A stretch of 64,000 nt of DNA from Streptomyces ipomoeae 91-03 (lineage in GTDB: Bacteria; Actinomycetota; Actinomycetes; Streptomycetales; Streptomycetaceae): contig NZ_AEJC01000056.1 of NCBI RefSeq assembly GCF_000317595.1, positions 1 through 64,000 of the forward strand. The letters run 5' to 3'. The translations under genes and the position numbers were made by a program. The notes beneath the pieces were generated by a model. It searched no databases, was not told the DNA's origin, and saw only the letters and a program-made list of their open reading frames with translations. Each line of letters starts with the position of its first letter. The first letter of the stretch is position 1. Shown here piece by piece: positions 51,724-60,043 of the stretch.

Positions 51724-52722
51724 TCACGCCACCGCGTCGAATCCCGTGTCGCGGGCGAGCTTCTTCAGTTCGAGGAGGGCGTGCTTCTCGATCTGGCGGA
51801 TGCGCTCGCGGGTGAGGCCGTGCTCCTTGCCGACCTCGGTGAGGGTGCGCTCGCGGCCGTCCTCGATGCCGTACCGCATCTTGATGATGGAGGCCGTGCG
51901 CTGGTCGAGGCGTCCGATGAGGTTGTCGAGCTCCTCGCTGCGCAGCAGGGTGAGCACGGACTGCTCCGGCGAGACGGCGGAGGTGTCCTCCAGCAGGTCG
52001 CCGAACTGGGTCTCGCCCTCGTCGTCCACCGACATGTTCAGGGAGACGGGGTCGCGGGCCCAGTCGAGGACGTCGCTGACGCGGTCCGGGGTGGAATCGA
52101 GCTCGGCGGCGATCTCATGGGGCTCGGGCTCGCGCCCGTGCTCCCGGTTGAACTCGCGCTGCACCCGGCGGATGCGGCCCAGCTCCTCGACGAGGTGGAC
52201 GGGCAGCCGGATGGTGCGCGACTGGTCGGCTATGGAGCGTGTGATGGCCTGGCGGATCCACCAGGTGGCGTACGTCGAGAACTTGAAGCCCTTGCGGTAG
52301 TCGAACTTCTCGACCGCGCGGACGAGGCCGGCGTTGCCCTCCTGGATGAGGTCGAGCAGGGGCAGGCCGCTGCGCGGGTAGCGGCGGGCGACGGCCACGA
52401 CGAGTCGCAGGTTCGACCGGATGAAGATGTCCTTGGCCCGCTCGCTGTCGGCGACGAGGGCCTCCAGTTCCTCACGGGTGGCGTCCGCCCTGGCCTCCTC
52501 CTCACCCTCGAGGATCTGCTGTGCGAACACACCCGCCTCGATGATCTGGGACAGCTCGACTTCCTTGGCGGCGTCGAGCAGCGGTGTACGCGCGATCTCG
52601 TCGAGGTACATGCCGACCAGGTCGCGGTCGGCGATCTCGCCGCCAGAGGCGCGAACGCTGCTTGCCGTGTCGCTCCCGCCGGAGGCGGACGAACGACGAG
52701 CGGCGACGGCACGGGTTGCCAT
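51724..52722 (-). CDS. hrdD: Principal-like sigma factor HrdD (group 2)
   Basis: A 332-residue sigma-70 with regions 1.2, 2, 3 and 4 and no long N-terminal region 1.1. Region 2 reads NLRLVVAVARRYPRSGLPLLDLIQEGNAGLVRAVEKFDYRKGFKFSTYATWWIRQAI (RpoD box and -10 recognition). Region 4 ends ERIRQIEKHALLELKKLARDTGFDAVA. Length and sequence match Streptomyces HrdD. The ATG at 52722 has AAGGGAG; open frame to 52830 lies in the promoter leader. A consensus sigma-R promoter lies upstream (52871-52897). HrdD is dispensable in S. coelicolor. Confidence 0.95.
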   Translation of the reverse strand: MATRAVAARRSSASGGSDTASSVRASGGEIADRDLVGMYLDEIARTPLLDAAKEVELSQIIEAGVFAQQILEGEEEARADATREELEALVADSERAKDIFIRSNLRLVVAVARRYPRSGLPLLDLIQEGNAGLVRAVEKFDYRKGFKFSTYATWWIRQAITRSIADQSRTIRLPVHLVEELGRIRRVQREFNREHGREPEPHEIAAELDSTPDRVSDVLDWARDPVSLNMSVDDEGETQFGDLLEDTSAVSPEQSVLTLLRSEELDNLIGRLDQRTASIIKMRYGIEDGRERTLTEVGKEHGLTRERIRQIEKHALLELKKLARDTGFDAVA

Positions 52723-52870
52723 GCGTGCTCCCTTGCGATGGTGGGCTGGCAGGGTCGTGTCTGGTCCTACGTGGGTCCGGTGGCCGCGCGGACACTGCTG
52801 CACCGCTTCACCAGTGACTGGTCTGGTCACTGCTTCTCACTGCTGCGAGTGCCCGGCTTCCGAAGGAAAC

Positions 52871-52897
52871 AACGATTGGAATCAGGACAGAATTCCC
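52871..52897 (-). promoter_or_regulatory. Sigma-R promoter of hrdD
   Basis: On the minus strand, GGGAAT-N18-GTT: -35 at 52892-52897 and -10 GTT at 52871-52873, ~149 bp upstream of the hrdD start. This is the known sigma-R consensus, and hrdD is a known sigma-R target in S. coelicolor (from memory). Confidence 0.85.
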
Positions 52898-52957
52898 AAC
52901 CCGTCCCACTATTTTTCTGATCTTGCAGTACCCTGTGCCGCCACAACGGGAGGCAGG

Positions 52958-53476
52958 ATGTCCACGGATTCGGCAGAGGTGCAGGTCAGACCAGGAGTCG
53001 AGGCGGACCTCGACGCCCTCACCGACATCTACAATCACTACGTCCGTGAGACGCCCATCACATTCGATACCGCTGTCTTCACTCCGGAAGAGCGCCGCCC
53101 TTGGCTTCTCTCCCACCTTGAAGACGGACGGCATCGCCTGATAGTTGCCGCCACGGCAAACTCACAGCGGATTCTTGGCTACGCCACGAGCAGCGCGTTC
53201 CGTGTGAAGCCGGCGTACGGCACCTCGGTGGAGGTGTCGGTGTACCTGGCCCCGGACGCCGGCGGCCGGGGCGTGGGCACCCTCCTCTACAAGGCCCTCT
53301 TCGAGGCCCTCGCCGGAGAGGACATCCACCGCGCGTACGCGGGGATCGTCCCGCCGAACGAGGCGTCACTGCGCCTGCACGAACGCTTCGGGTTCCGGTA
53401 CGTGGGGACGTACCGGGAGGTCGGACGGAAGTTCGGGCGGTACTGGGACGTGGCCTGGTACGAGAAGGAGCTGTGA
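52958..53476 (+). CDS. Phosphinothricin-acetyltransferase-like GNAT
   Basis: A 172-residue GNAT of the Pat/Bar (MddA-like) type, which acetylates phosphinothricin, methionine sulfoximine or similar amino acids. Family segments: VRPGVEADLDALTDIYNHYVRETPITFDT, SVEVSVYLAPDAGGRGVGTLLYKALFEAL (acetyl-CoA loop) and AGIVPPNEASLRLHERFGFRYVGTYREVGRKFGRYWDV. The ATG at 52958 has GGGAGG. The 3' end (YEKEL-stop) is part of a 26-bp tandem duplication. Substrate not provable from sequence. Confidence 0.92.
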   Translation: MSTDSAEVQVRPGVEADLDALTDIYNHYVRETPITFDTAVFTPEERRPWLLSHLEDGRHRLIVAATANSQRILGYATSSAFRVKPAYGTSVEVSVYLAPDAGGRGVGTLLYKALFEALAGEDIHRAYAGIVPPNEASLRLHERFGFRYVGTYREVGRKFGRYWDVAWYEKEL

Positions 53477-53510
53477 GGACTCAGTACGACAAGGAGCTGT
53501 GAGAACTCAA
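53459..53510 (+). repeat. 26-bp tandem duplication containing the pat-like stop
   Basis: Units at 53459-53484 and 53485-53510 match at 23 of 26 positions. Each contains a GAGCTGTGA end, so the gene's last codons and stop are repeated in the spacer. Confidence 0.85.
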
Positions 53511-53514
53511 GGCG

Positions 53515-53862
53515 CTACCCGGCGGCAAGGGACTCCCTCATCGCCCTCGCGGTGGCGGTGGGGTCGTAGTCCTCGGGGACGCCCTCGACCAGGATGATGT
53601 CGCCCTTGATGTGCCGTGACCGCAGCGGGGCGATCTCCTGGTAGGCGGGTGAGTCCCACCAGCTCCGCGCCTCGTCGATCCCCGGGAAGCCGATCACCAC
53701 GACGTGCCCGGGCCAGTTCCCCTCCTTCACCTCGTGCTCCGCGACATGCACGAGGAAGCGGCCACCGTACGGTTCGAAGGTGGTGGCGATCCGCTCGATG
53801 TACTCCGCCACCTCCGGGTGCGGGGCGGCCTCACGCAGATGAGCTATGACGTAGGCGGGCAT
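53515..53862 (-). CDS. DUF1330-family protein
   Basis: A 115-residue dimeric alpha-beta barrel-type protein. Family segments: AYVIAHLREAAPHPEVAEYIERI, GGRFLVHVAEHEVKEGNW and PGHVVVIGFPGIDEARSWWDSPAYQEIAPLR, ending with a short basic helix. Function unknown. Converges with the pat-like gene and lies upstream of the Hsp90-like gene on the same strand, 214 bp away. Confidence 0.92.
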   Translation of the reverse strand: MPAYVIAHLREAAPHPEVAEYIERIATTFEPYGGRFLVHVAEHEVKEGNWPGHVVVIGFPGIDEARSWWDSPAYQEIAPLRSRHIKGDIILVEGVPEDYDPTATARAMRESLAAG

Positions 53863-54074
53863 GGCGTCCTTCCGGTTGGTCGGGCGGTCGGTCCATACGT
53901 ACGTACGCCGACGATCGTGGCAGGCGGACGGGCGCGGGGTCGATGACCTCAGGGGTAATGCACCCCTGGCCGGGGGTCGATGATCAGCCCGTCGCCGTGT
54001 TGTCGTCAGCGTGCTGCCGTCAGCCCGCGGCGATCGACGTGAGCCGGGTCCGGCTGTCGATTCCGAATCCGGGA

Positions 54075-54093
54075 ACTCACGGCTTCCGTGAGT
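54075..54093 (-). terminator. Hairpin at the end of the Hsp90-like gene
   Basis: ACTCACGG-CTT-CCGTGAGT, a perfect 8-bp stem that overlaps the stop (54077-54079). Confidence 0.5.
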
Positions 54094-57000
54094 CGGGCTC
54101 AGTGGGGCTTGCGGTGGTCGTACCTCCGTAGGGTCTCGGCAGTTTCGCCATCGCGGCGCGGATGGTGTCCTCGACAGCGGGGACGTCGATGCCGAGGCTG
54201 CGGAGGCGGTCGGCGGCTTCGGGGACGGTGATGCCGAACCTGGCGGAGGCCGCGCAGAGGTGATCGAGGGGCACCGGGTCTCCGGGGGTCAGCCACAGGC
54301 GGCGACGCGAACGGTATTGGAGATGCTCCTGAATACTGGTGCCGCTCAGATCTCTGCTGAGCAACCGGAGGTCGACCCCGGGATCCCTCTTGTCGAGCAA
54401 GTGCCACACGCCGGAGGCGGGGACGTTCAGCCCGTACGACTCCAGACGGGTCGCGACCTCGGTCACGGGTCGGCTCAGCTCATATGCGGTGGCCAGCAGA
54501 CCCTGCATCGAGACCCCGGTGTCGTTCGTGCGCAGCACTCTCCAGAGGTACAGGCCATCGTCGAGCAGTGCTTCGTCGAGCCCTGTCGGCGTTTCGGGAA
54601 GGACCAGCGGACAGACGACCCCCAGCGCACGCAGCCTCTCCACCACGGCTGTGGGCGAAAGCCCCAGAACATTGGCCGCACCCCACACGTAAGCCCATGG
54701 AAGGGACTCAGGCACGATCCACCCGTGCTCGTCGTCTCCTTCCAGCCCATGTGCGAGAAGCCGTCGGTCCTCGTCCGAAAGCCGGGTCAGGGGGGAGGCC
54801 GGCGGACGCAACCCATAGGCGGTGAGAACGGAGACGACGCCGTCGACGGTCATACGGCATTCCCGAGCGGCCTTCAGAACGTGGGCGACGATCACGGTTC
54901 CGCCCGCGTCGAGCCAGTCCGGCGCCGCGTCGAGACCGCGACTGAGCAGGCGCAGATCCTCGGCACACTGGCGTGCGGGCGGGTCGGTCACTCTCAGTCC
55001 GTAACTCCGCAGCCTCCGACAGACCTCCCGCACAGGGAGGCCTGTCAGCTCGGCACTCCACAACAGGTGCCCCGGGGCGACCTCGTGGCCACCATGCAGC
55101 CATCGGCGCTCGCCTTCGCCGTCCTGGCTCAGCAGGAGGAGGTCGATCTTCTCCGGACGGTTCGGGATGGTCTCGGCCAACGAGACGTCGAAGCCGTACA
55201 CCGCCATGCGCTCGGCCGTCTCCGCGACGCTCAGGCCCAGGTCCACATAGGCATGGAGGAAGTGCCTCAAAGGCACGGGCTTCCTGGTGGAAAGCCATGC
55301 CCCTCCGCGGCGCAGACGAGCGTACTCGTCATCCTGCGAGCCGCCCCCGAGAAGCGCCACGTCCACCGGATCGGGCTCACCGTCCGGGTAGCGGTCGGGC
55401 TCCAGCGCACCGACGCCCAGTTCCACGGCGCGCGCGGCGGTCGCCCGAGGAGTCCGACCGATCAGGGCCGCGGTCTGCAGAATCCACGCGGGGCGGGCCA
55501 TCTGCGCCTCGGACGCGGCCAACAGGACACCATCCGACGGAAACGCCGGAACGAGCGGGCCCACATCAGCCAGTTCCGGGACGACGTCGACCAGCTGGTC
55601 CGCCGCTCCATGGGCGAGCAATCGCCAGAGCAGGACGTGGTCGGCGACGCGTACGACCGTGAAACGGTGGTCGAGCCGATGCTCAGGGTGACCGCTCTCG
55701 TTCCATACGAGGATCCCGATGTCCTGAGGCAGACAGCCCACCTCCGACGGCCGGAACGCGCGGCCGTCGTCCAGCCGCAACTCCACGTCGGCCGCCATGG
55801 CCGCCTCGGTGACGATGTCGGCGACCTTGAGGTGGGTTCTCGCGACCTCGCACACCCACTGGTAGCTGAGCAAGCCACTGGGTGAGGCGACCAGTTCCCC
55901 GACGGCCATACGGAGCAGTTCCTCGACGTCCCGCGATATGTCGCTGAGGATCTGGAGGCGGTCGACGGAGAGCTTGGGCACCCGGTTCCCGGTCAGAGTC
56001 ACCACGGCGCCTCGCAGCACGACATCGTCCTCCGCGTCCTGCGCGTCCTCTGCCGCGAGGACGCCCGTCATCCGGGTGGGCTCGGTCACGATCCCGTCGA
56101 CCAGCACCCCGCCCCCGGACTCGCACCAGATCACCGCGGGAACGCCGTCCTCCGCTGTCGGACCGGGTACCCGCATACCACCGGCGTTGACGGCGGCCGT
56201 TGTGTCCCCCGCCCGCAGCGCGTACTCCCCCGCCGGCCACCTGGCCGACCGCATCCCGTGCTCCGCGGTCGTCTCGAACTCGGCGACTCCGAGCAGCCCG
56301 ATCAGCTCCGTGACGCACGAGGGTGCGCCCTTGCGCAGGTAGAGCCGTACCGTCGTTCCCGGCTGTCTCCTCTCGGTGCTCCGTTCGATCCGGAACAGGT
56401 GATTGGGCCCGTGGATCGCCACCTTGAAGCACGGCTCGGACGTGGCCCCGTCCTCTCCCAGCCTTCGCGTGATCACCTCGATCTCGTCCGCGATCATGAA
56501 GTAGCTGAGCACCCCGATGCCGAAGCGGCTGACGGGGTGCATCTGGATACCCGCGCGCTCCCACAGGGCCCGCTCGTTGCGTACGTCCGTCAGGTCGGTG
56601 AAGCGGGTGCCCGCGCGGGCGAAGACGCGGCTCAGTTCGGATTCGCCCATTCCGATGCCGTTGTCCTCGCAGAGGAGGTAGGGGCGGCCGTCCGGGCCGA
56701 CCCCCTGTTCGAACCGGATTCGCCCTTTCCAGTCGTCCGGGGCGCCGCCGCCCGACTCGGCCGCCAGGAACGCGGTCCGCGCCCTGCGGTAGCGACAGGC
56801 GTCCAGCGCGTTCTGGTAGAGCTCGCGGACGGCGAGGCCGGGGCTGCGGTAGAGCTGGTCGCCCATCAGGAGTTCCTGCACCCGGCGCGGATCCACCTGG
56901 AACTTGCTGTAGCTCTCGAACTTGGGCCGGTCGTCGTCGCCGAGGGCGGCCTCCACGCCCTCGGCGGAGGCTCGCTGCGGCAACGCCAGCAGGGGCGCCA

Positions 57001-58183
57001 GCGTTTCGTCGGCGCCGGCGGCGCGGCGGATGTCGTACAGCAGCAGGTCGACCTGGTCGACATGGCGGCGCAGCGCCTCGACCACCGCCTCGTGGTGACA
57101 GTCGGCGGCCTGGAGGACCATACGGCCGTTGTCGCTGTGCCAGGCGGCTCCGGCCACGGTCTCGCGGAGTTCGGCCAGGCCGACCGGATAGGGGATGCCC
57201 AGGTTCTCCACCAGGTCGTCCGGGAGCGCGGTGATGTCCAGTGCCCTGGCCCGGGCGACGGCCAGAAGCACGGCAAGACGCCCCACGCGGACCTGCTGCG
57301 GCACTCCGATGCCGTCGGCGACGGACGCGACGGCATCGAGCCTGTCGAGACGCTCCGCTCGGCACATCTCCCCCAACGGCAACCGCAACCCGTAGAGCAG
57401 TTGCCCGGCCCGCCGCCGATGGAACAGCGCGCTCGACAAGGCATCCGGCAAGGGCAGTCGACCCACCAGATCCGCGTACGCCGCCCAGTGGTCCTCGGTC
57501 CCCCGCAGCCCGTGGTCCACCCACTGGTGGAACAGCCACCAACCGATGTCGGACTCGGCGCCCGGCCGCTCCGGCAGTCCCAACGTGGCCCGGCGGACGA
57601 GGCGTTCGTAACCGCGGTCGAAGAATGTCTCGAATCCTTCGCGGTCTCCCCCGGCCCGTGTCAGCCGGAGGTCCGTGGGGTCCACAGAGAGCCGTGCGGT
57701 CGCGGTACGCATCCACAAGGTCTGGGACAGGTACGGGGCCAGGGTCAGGAGCAGGACCTCGGCGGGCTGGAAGTCCCAGTCGGGGGCGCCCTCCGCACAC
57801 ACCAACTGGCTGATCTGGCCGTGGAACCGGGTGGCGAAGGACCGGTCCCACCAAGGGTCGCCGGTCGACTCCCACTCCGCCTCGTCGTGCAGCGCGGCGA
57901 GCACGGTGGCGATGTCGCGAGCCGTGCCCTGGAGCAGCGACGCGTCCCTGCTCTCCGGTACACGCCGCCAGAGCGGGGAGTGCGCGACCTCACGCGTCCA
58001 AGCGTGAAGTCCTTCCGTGGGGGCGGCGTTGGGGGGCGCGGGCGCCGCGAAGTGATTGATCACCACCTGATCCACGTCACGCGCCTGGAAGGCCGTGCCG
58101 TGGACCGTGGCGTCACTGATGCTGTTGTCCGTCCCGCCCCGCTCTGTCACACCGTCAAGCGTAGAAGCAACTCCCGTACCCAT
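54077..58183 (-). CDS. Hsp90-like GHKL ATPase with winged-helix-like repeat array
   Basis: A 1368-residue multidomain protein. (1) Residues ~19-45: NSISDATVHGTAFQARDVDQ, a motif of actinobacterial conflict proteins. (2) ~50-420: helical region, unassigned. (3) ~430-~800: Hsp90-type GHKL ATPase; N box E454-LYQN458-ALDA, G1 D507-NGIG, G2 FG555-IG, then GTTVRLYLR. (4) ~895-1340: at least six ~65-residue modules, [LLS-x-dL ... WL ... plxHLL-A--LG--V-E-a-RLrsyGl-VP], like winged HTHs. No signal or membrane segment. The start may be the GTG at 58150 (TACGCT 7 nt upstream). It resembles iHsp90/wHTH proteins predicted as conflict or signalling ATPases; the role here is inferred. Neighbours look unrelated. 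Confidence 0.8.
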   Translation of the reverse strand: MGTGVASTLDGVTERGGTDNSISDATVHGTAFQARDVDQVVINHFAAPAPPNAAPTEGLHAWTREVAHSPLWRRVPESRDASLLQGTARDIATVLAALHDEAEWESTGDPWWDRSFATRFHGQISQLVCAEGAPDWDFQPAEVLLLTLAPYLSQTLWMRTATARLSVDPTDLRLTRAGGDREGFETFFDRGYERLVRRATLGLPERPGAESDIGWWLFHQWVDHGLRGTEDHWAAYADLVGRLPLPDALSSALFHRRRAGQLLYGLRLPLGEMCRAERLDRLDAVASVADGIGVPQQVRVGRLAVLLAVARARALDITALPDDLVENLGIPYPVGLAELRETVAGAAWHSDNGRMVLQAADCHHEAVVEALRRHVDQVDLLLYDIRRAAGADETLAPLLALPQRASAEGVEAALGDDDRPKFESYSKFQVDPRRVQELLMGDQLYRSPGLAVRELYQNALDACRYRRARTAFLAAESGGGAPDDWKGRIRFEQGVGPDGRPYLLCEDNGIGMGESELSRVFARAGTRFTDLTDVRNERALWERAGIQMHPVSRFGIGVLSYFMIADEIEVITRRLGEDGATSEPCFKVAIHGPNHLFRIERSTERRQPGTTVRLYLRKGAPSCVTELIGLLGVAEFETTAEHGMRSARWPAGEYALRAGDTTAAVNAGGMRVPGPTAEDGVPAVIWCESGGGVLVDGIVTEPTRMTGVLAAEDAQDAEDDVVLRGAVVTLTGNRVPKLSVDRLQILSDISRDVEELLRMAVGELVASPSGLLSYQWVCEVARTHLKVADIVTEAAMAADVELRLDDGRAFRPSEVGCLPQDIGILVWNESGHPEHRLDHRFTVVRVADHVLLWRLLAHGAADQLVDVVPELADVGPLVPAFPSDGVLLAASEAQMARPAWILQTAALIGRTPRATAARAVELGVGALEPDRYPDGEPDPVDVALLGGGSQDDEYARLRRGGAWLSTRKPVPLRHFLHAYVDLGLSVAETAERMAVYGFDVSLAETIPNRPEKIDLLLLSQDGEGERRWLHGGHEVAPGHLLWSAELTGLPVREVCRRLRSYGLRVTDPPARQCAEDLRLLSRGLDAAPDWLDAGGTVIVAHVLKAARECRMTVDGVVSVLTAYGLRPPASPLTRLSDEDRRLLAHGLEGDDEHGWIVPESLPWAYVWGAANVLGLSPTAVVERLRALGVVCPLVLPETPTGLDEALLDDGLYLWRVLRTNDTGVSMQGLLATAYELSRPVTEVATRLESYGLNVPASGVWHLLDKRDPGVDLRLLSRDLSGTSIQEHLQYRSRRRLWLTPGDPVPLDHLCAASARFGITVPEAADRLRSLGIDVPAVEDTIRAAMAKLPRPYGGTTTASPTEPDSRKP

Positions 58184-58204
58184 CAGGGGAAGCCGCCCCC
58201 AGGA

Positions 58205-59011
58205 TCAGCCGAACTGCACCGACCTCTTCGCCAACCCCATCCAGAAGCCGTCGATCACCGACTTCTGAGCGTCCAGTTCGCCGGAGGCCTCCGCCGCGCC
58301 CATCGTCACGAACAGCGGGGCGAAGTGTTCGGTGCGGGGGTGGGCCAGGTGGCCTGCCGGGGACTTGTGGAGGAAGTCCACGAGTGCGTCCCAGTCCTGG
58401 GATTCGAGGGCCTGGTGGCCCCAGGCGTCGAACTCCGCCGACCACGAGGGGATGCCGCCCCGGCGGAGGGCGGCCAGGTTGTGGGTGAAGAAGCCGGAGC
58501 CGACGATCAGGACGCCCTCGTCACGGAGGGGGGCCAGCTTGCGGCCGATCTCCATCAGCTTCAGGGGGTCCAGCGTCGGCATGGAGATCTGGAGGACCGG
58601 GATGTCGGCCTCCGGGTACATCTCGACCAGCGGGACGTACGCGCCGTGGTCCAGGCCTCGGTCGGGGATGTCCTGGACCGGGGTGCCGGGGGCGCGCAGC
58701 AGCTTGCGGACCGACTCCGCCAGTTCGGGGGCGCCCGGAGCGCCGTACTGGACCTTGTAGTAGTGCTCGGGGAAGCCCCAGAAGTCGTAGACCAACGGCA
58801 CGGGGTCCACGGCGCCGAGGGCCAGCGGGGCCTCCTCCCAGTGGGCGGAGACCATCAGGATCGCCTTGGGGCGGGGCAGGGTCGCGGACCAGGCGGCCAG
58901 TTCGCCGGGCCAGATCGGGTCGTCGGCGAGCGGTGGGGCGCCGTGGCTCAGGTAGAGCGCCGGCATGCGCTCCACCGCGGGGCGCCCCTCGGTGACTGTG
59001 GCGGCGGACAT
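58205..59011 (-). CDS. DODA-type extradiol dioxygenase (LigB family)
   Basis: A 268-residue class III extradiol dioxygenase like YgiD/4,5-DOPA dioxygenase. Likely metal ligands: His in LYLSHGAPPLADD, His in MVSAHWEE, and His in SGFFTHNLAALRR. EHFAPLFVTMGAA carries the late conserved His. Ring-cleaves catechols; the natural substrate is unknown. The ATG at 59011 reads MSAATVTEG. Divergent from a MarR regulator across a 342-bp AT-rich region with a strong palindrome at 59111-59132. Confidence 0.93.
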   Translation of the reverse strand: MSAATVTEGRPAVERMPALYLSHGAPPLADDPIWPGELAAWSATLPRPKAILMVSAHWEEAPLALGAVDPVPLVYDFWGFPEHYYKVQYGAPGAPELAESVRKLLRAPGTPVQDIPDRGLDHGAYVPLVEMYPEADIPVLQISMPTLDPLKLMEIGRKLAPLRDEGVLIVGSGFFTHNLAALRRGGIPSWSAEFDAWGHQALESQDWDALVDFLHKSPAGHLAHPRTEHFAPLFVTMGAAEASGELDAQKSVIDGFWMGLAKRSVQFG

Positions 59012-59353
59012 CAGGGTGACTCCCTAGACACTCGCGACCGGCAGAGCCCGCAGGGCGTGGAGCACTCCTGCCGTATGGGTGCGTAGATCGCGTACGACAT
59101 ATACATCGCATGCATCACATACATGTGATGCACCACATGCGGGATGCATATGCCTCAGCGGGCACTGCGGTCGCTTCAGACTGTTTGGTTTCTTCTGCCT
59201 CTTCGGCTTCTTCAGGCTTCTTCGTGCACATCAGCGCCTTTCAGGCGCTTGAGACCTCTCTCGACTCCCCAGTAATTGAAGTCTCAATATTTATTGCTTC
59301 ACCATACATCTCTATAGTTCAAAATTCAAGAAGGGTACTCGTACAGTGGGTGT
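59012..59353. other. 342-bp AT-rich divergent promoter region
   Basis: Between the dioxygenase (-) and the MarR gene (+); visibly lower GC than its surroundings. It holds a 22-bp palindrome (59111-59132), several ATGCAT motifs, a C/T-rich tract (~59185-59225), the hairpin AGCGCCT-TTC-AGGCGCT (59233-59249), ATTGA-N4-TCAAT (59275-59288) and TTCAA direct repeats (59318-59329). No gene. Confidence 0.7.
59111..59132. promoter_or_regulatory. Perfect palindrome, candidate MarR operator
   Basis: TGCATCACA-TACA-TGTGATGCA: 9-bp arms around a 4-nt centre, 100 bp upstream of the dioxygenase start. The MarR gene is divergent. Binding is inferred. Confidence 0.65.
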
Positions 59354-59884
59354 ATGAACACCGCATCCGACACGGCAACCGACACGGCCCCAGACATCGA
59401 CGAGCCCCGCTGGCTCACCGAGGACGAGCAGCGGACCTGGCTGGCGTACGTGGACGCCACGACCCTTCTGGAGGACCATCTCGACCGGCAGTTGCAGCGC
59501 GACGCGGGCATGCCGCACCTCTACTACCACCTACTGGTGGTGCTGTCCGCGGCACCGCATCGGCGGCTGCGGATGACCGAGCTGGCGATGCACACCAAGA
59601 TCACGCGCTCTCGGCTCTCGCACGCCGTGGCGCGGCTGGAGAAGAACGGGTGGGTGCGGCGCGAGGACTGTCCTTCGGACAAGCGGGGACAGTTCGCGGT
59701 GCTCACGGACGGGGGGCAGGAGATTCTGGCCAAGAGCGCGCCGGGGCATGTGGCCGCCGTACGGCAGGCGATGTTCGACCGGCTCACGCCGGAACAGCAG
59801 AAGTCCCTCGGCGAGATCATGGGGATCATCGCCGAGGGACTTCAGCCGAAGGAGGCGGGGGCCGATCTGCCGTGGCTGCGGTAG
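59354..59884 (+). CDS. MarR-family regulator
   Basis: A 176-residue MarR-type regulator. Winged HTH: RRLRMTELAMHTKITRSRLSHAVARLEKNGWVRREDCPSDKRGQFAVLTDGG (residues ~70-120), flanked by dimer helices (WLAYVDATTLLEDHLDRQLQRDAG and HVAAVRQAMFDRL). No peroxide-sensing Cys. Divergent from the DODA dioxygenase and likely its repressor, with phenolic compounds the expected ligand type. The ATG at 59354 has a GTACTCGTACAGTGGGTGT leader without a clear ribosome site. Confidence 0.92.
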   Translation: MNTASDTATDTAPDIDEPRWLTEDEQRTWLAYVDATTLLEDHLDRQLQRDAGMPHLYYHLLVVLSAAPHRRLRMTELAMHTKITRSRLSHAVARLEKNGWVRREDCPSDKRGQFAVLTDGGQEILAKSAPGHVAAVRQAMFDRLTPEQQKSLGEIMGIIAEGLQPKEAGADLPWLR

Positions 59885-60043
59885 CGCTCCGCTCCGGTGG
59901 GCCGTGGGGCGCCGTGGGACTGCCCGTTGTCCGCAGCCGCGGGTCGTTCGTGGCTGGTCGCACAGTTCCCCGCGCCCCTCTTTGTCGGGTTTCGTCCTTC
60001 AAAGAGGGGCGGCGCCGCTTCGCCCCTTCAAAGAGGTCTGCCG

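Noticed and set aside
56258..59086. A 942-codon open frame on the plus strand, antisense to the Hsp90-like gene
   Set aside because: Composition is typical of antisense frames in high-GC DNA (runs of Gly, Gln, Val, Arg). It has no domain motif, and the minus-strand protein has clear ATPase motifs.
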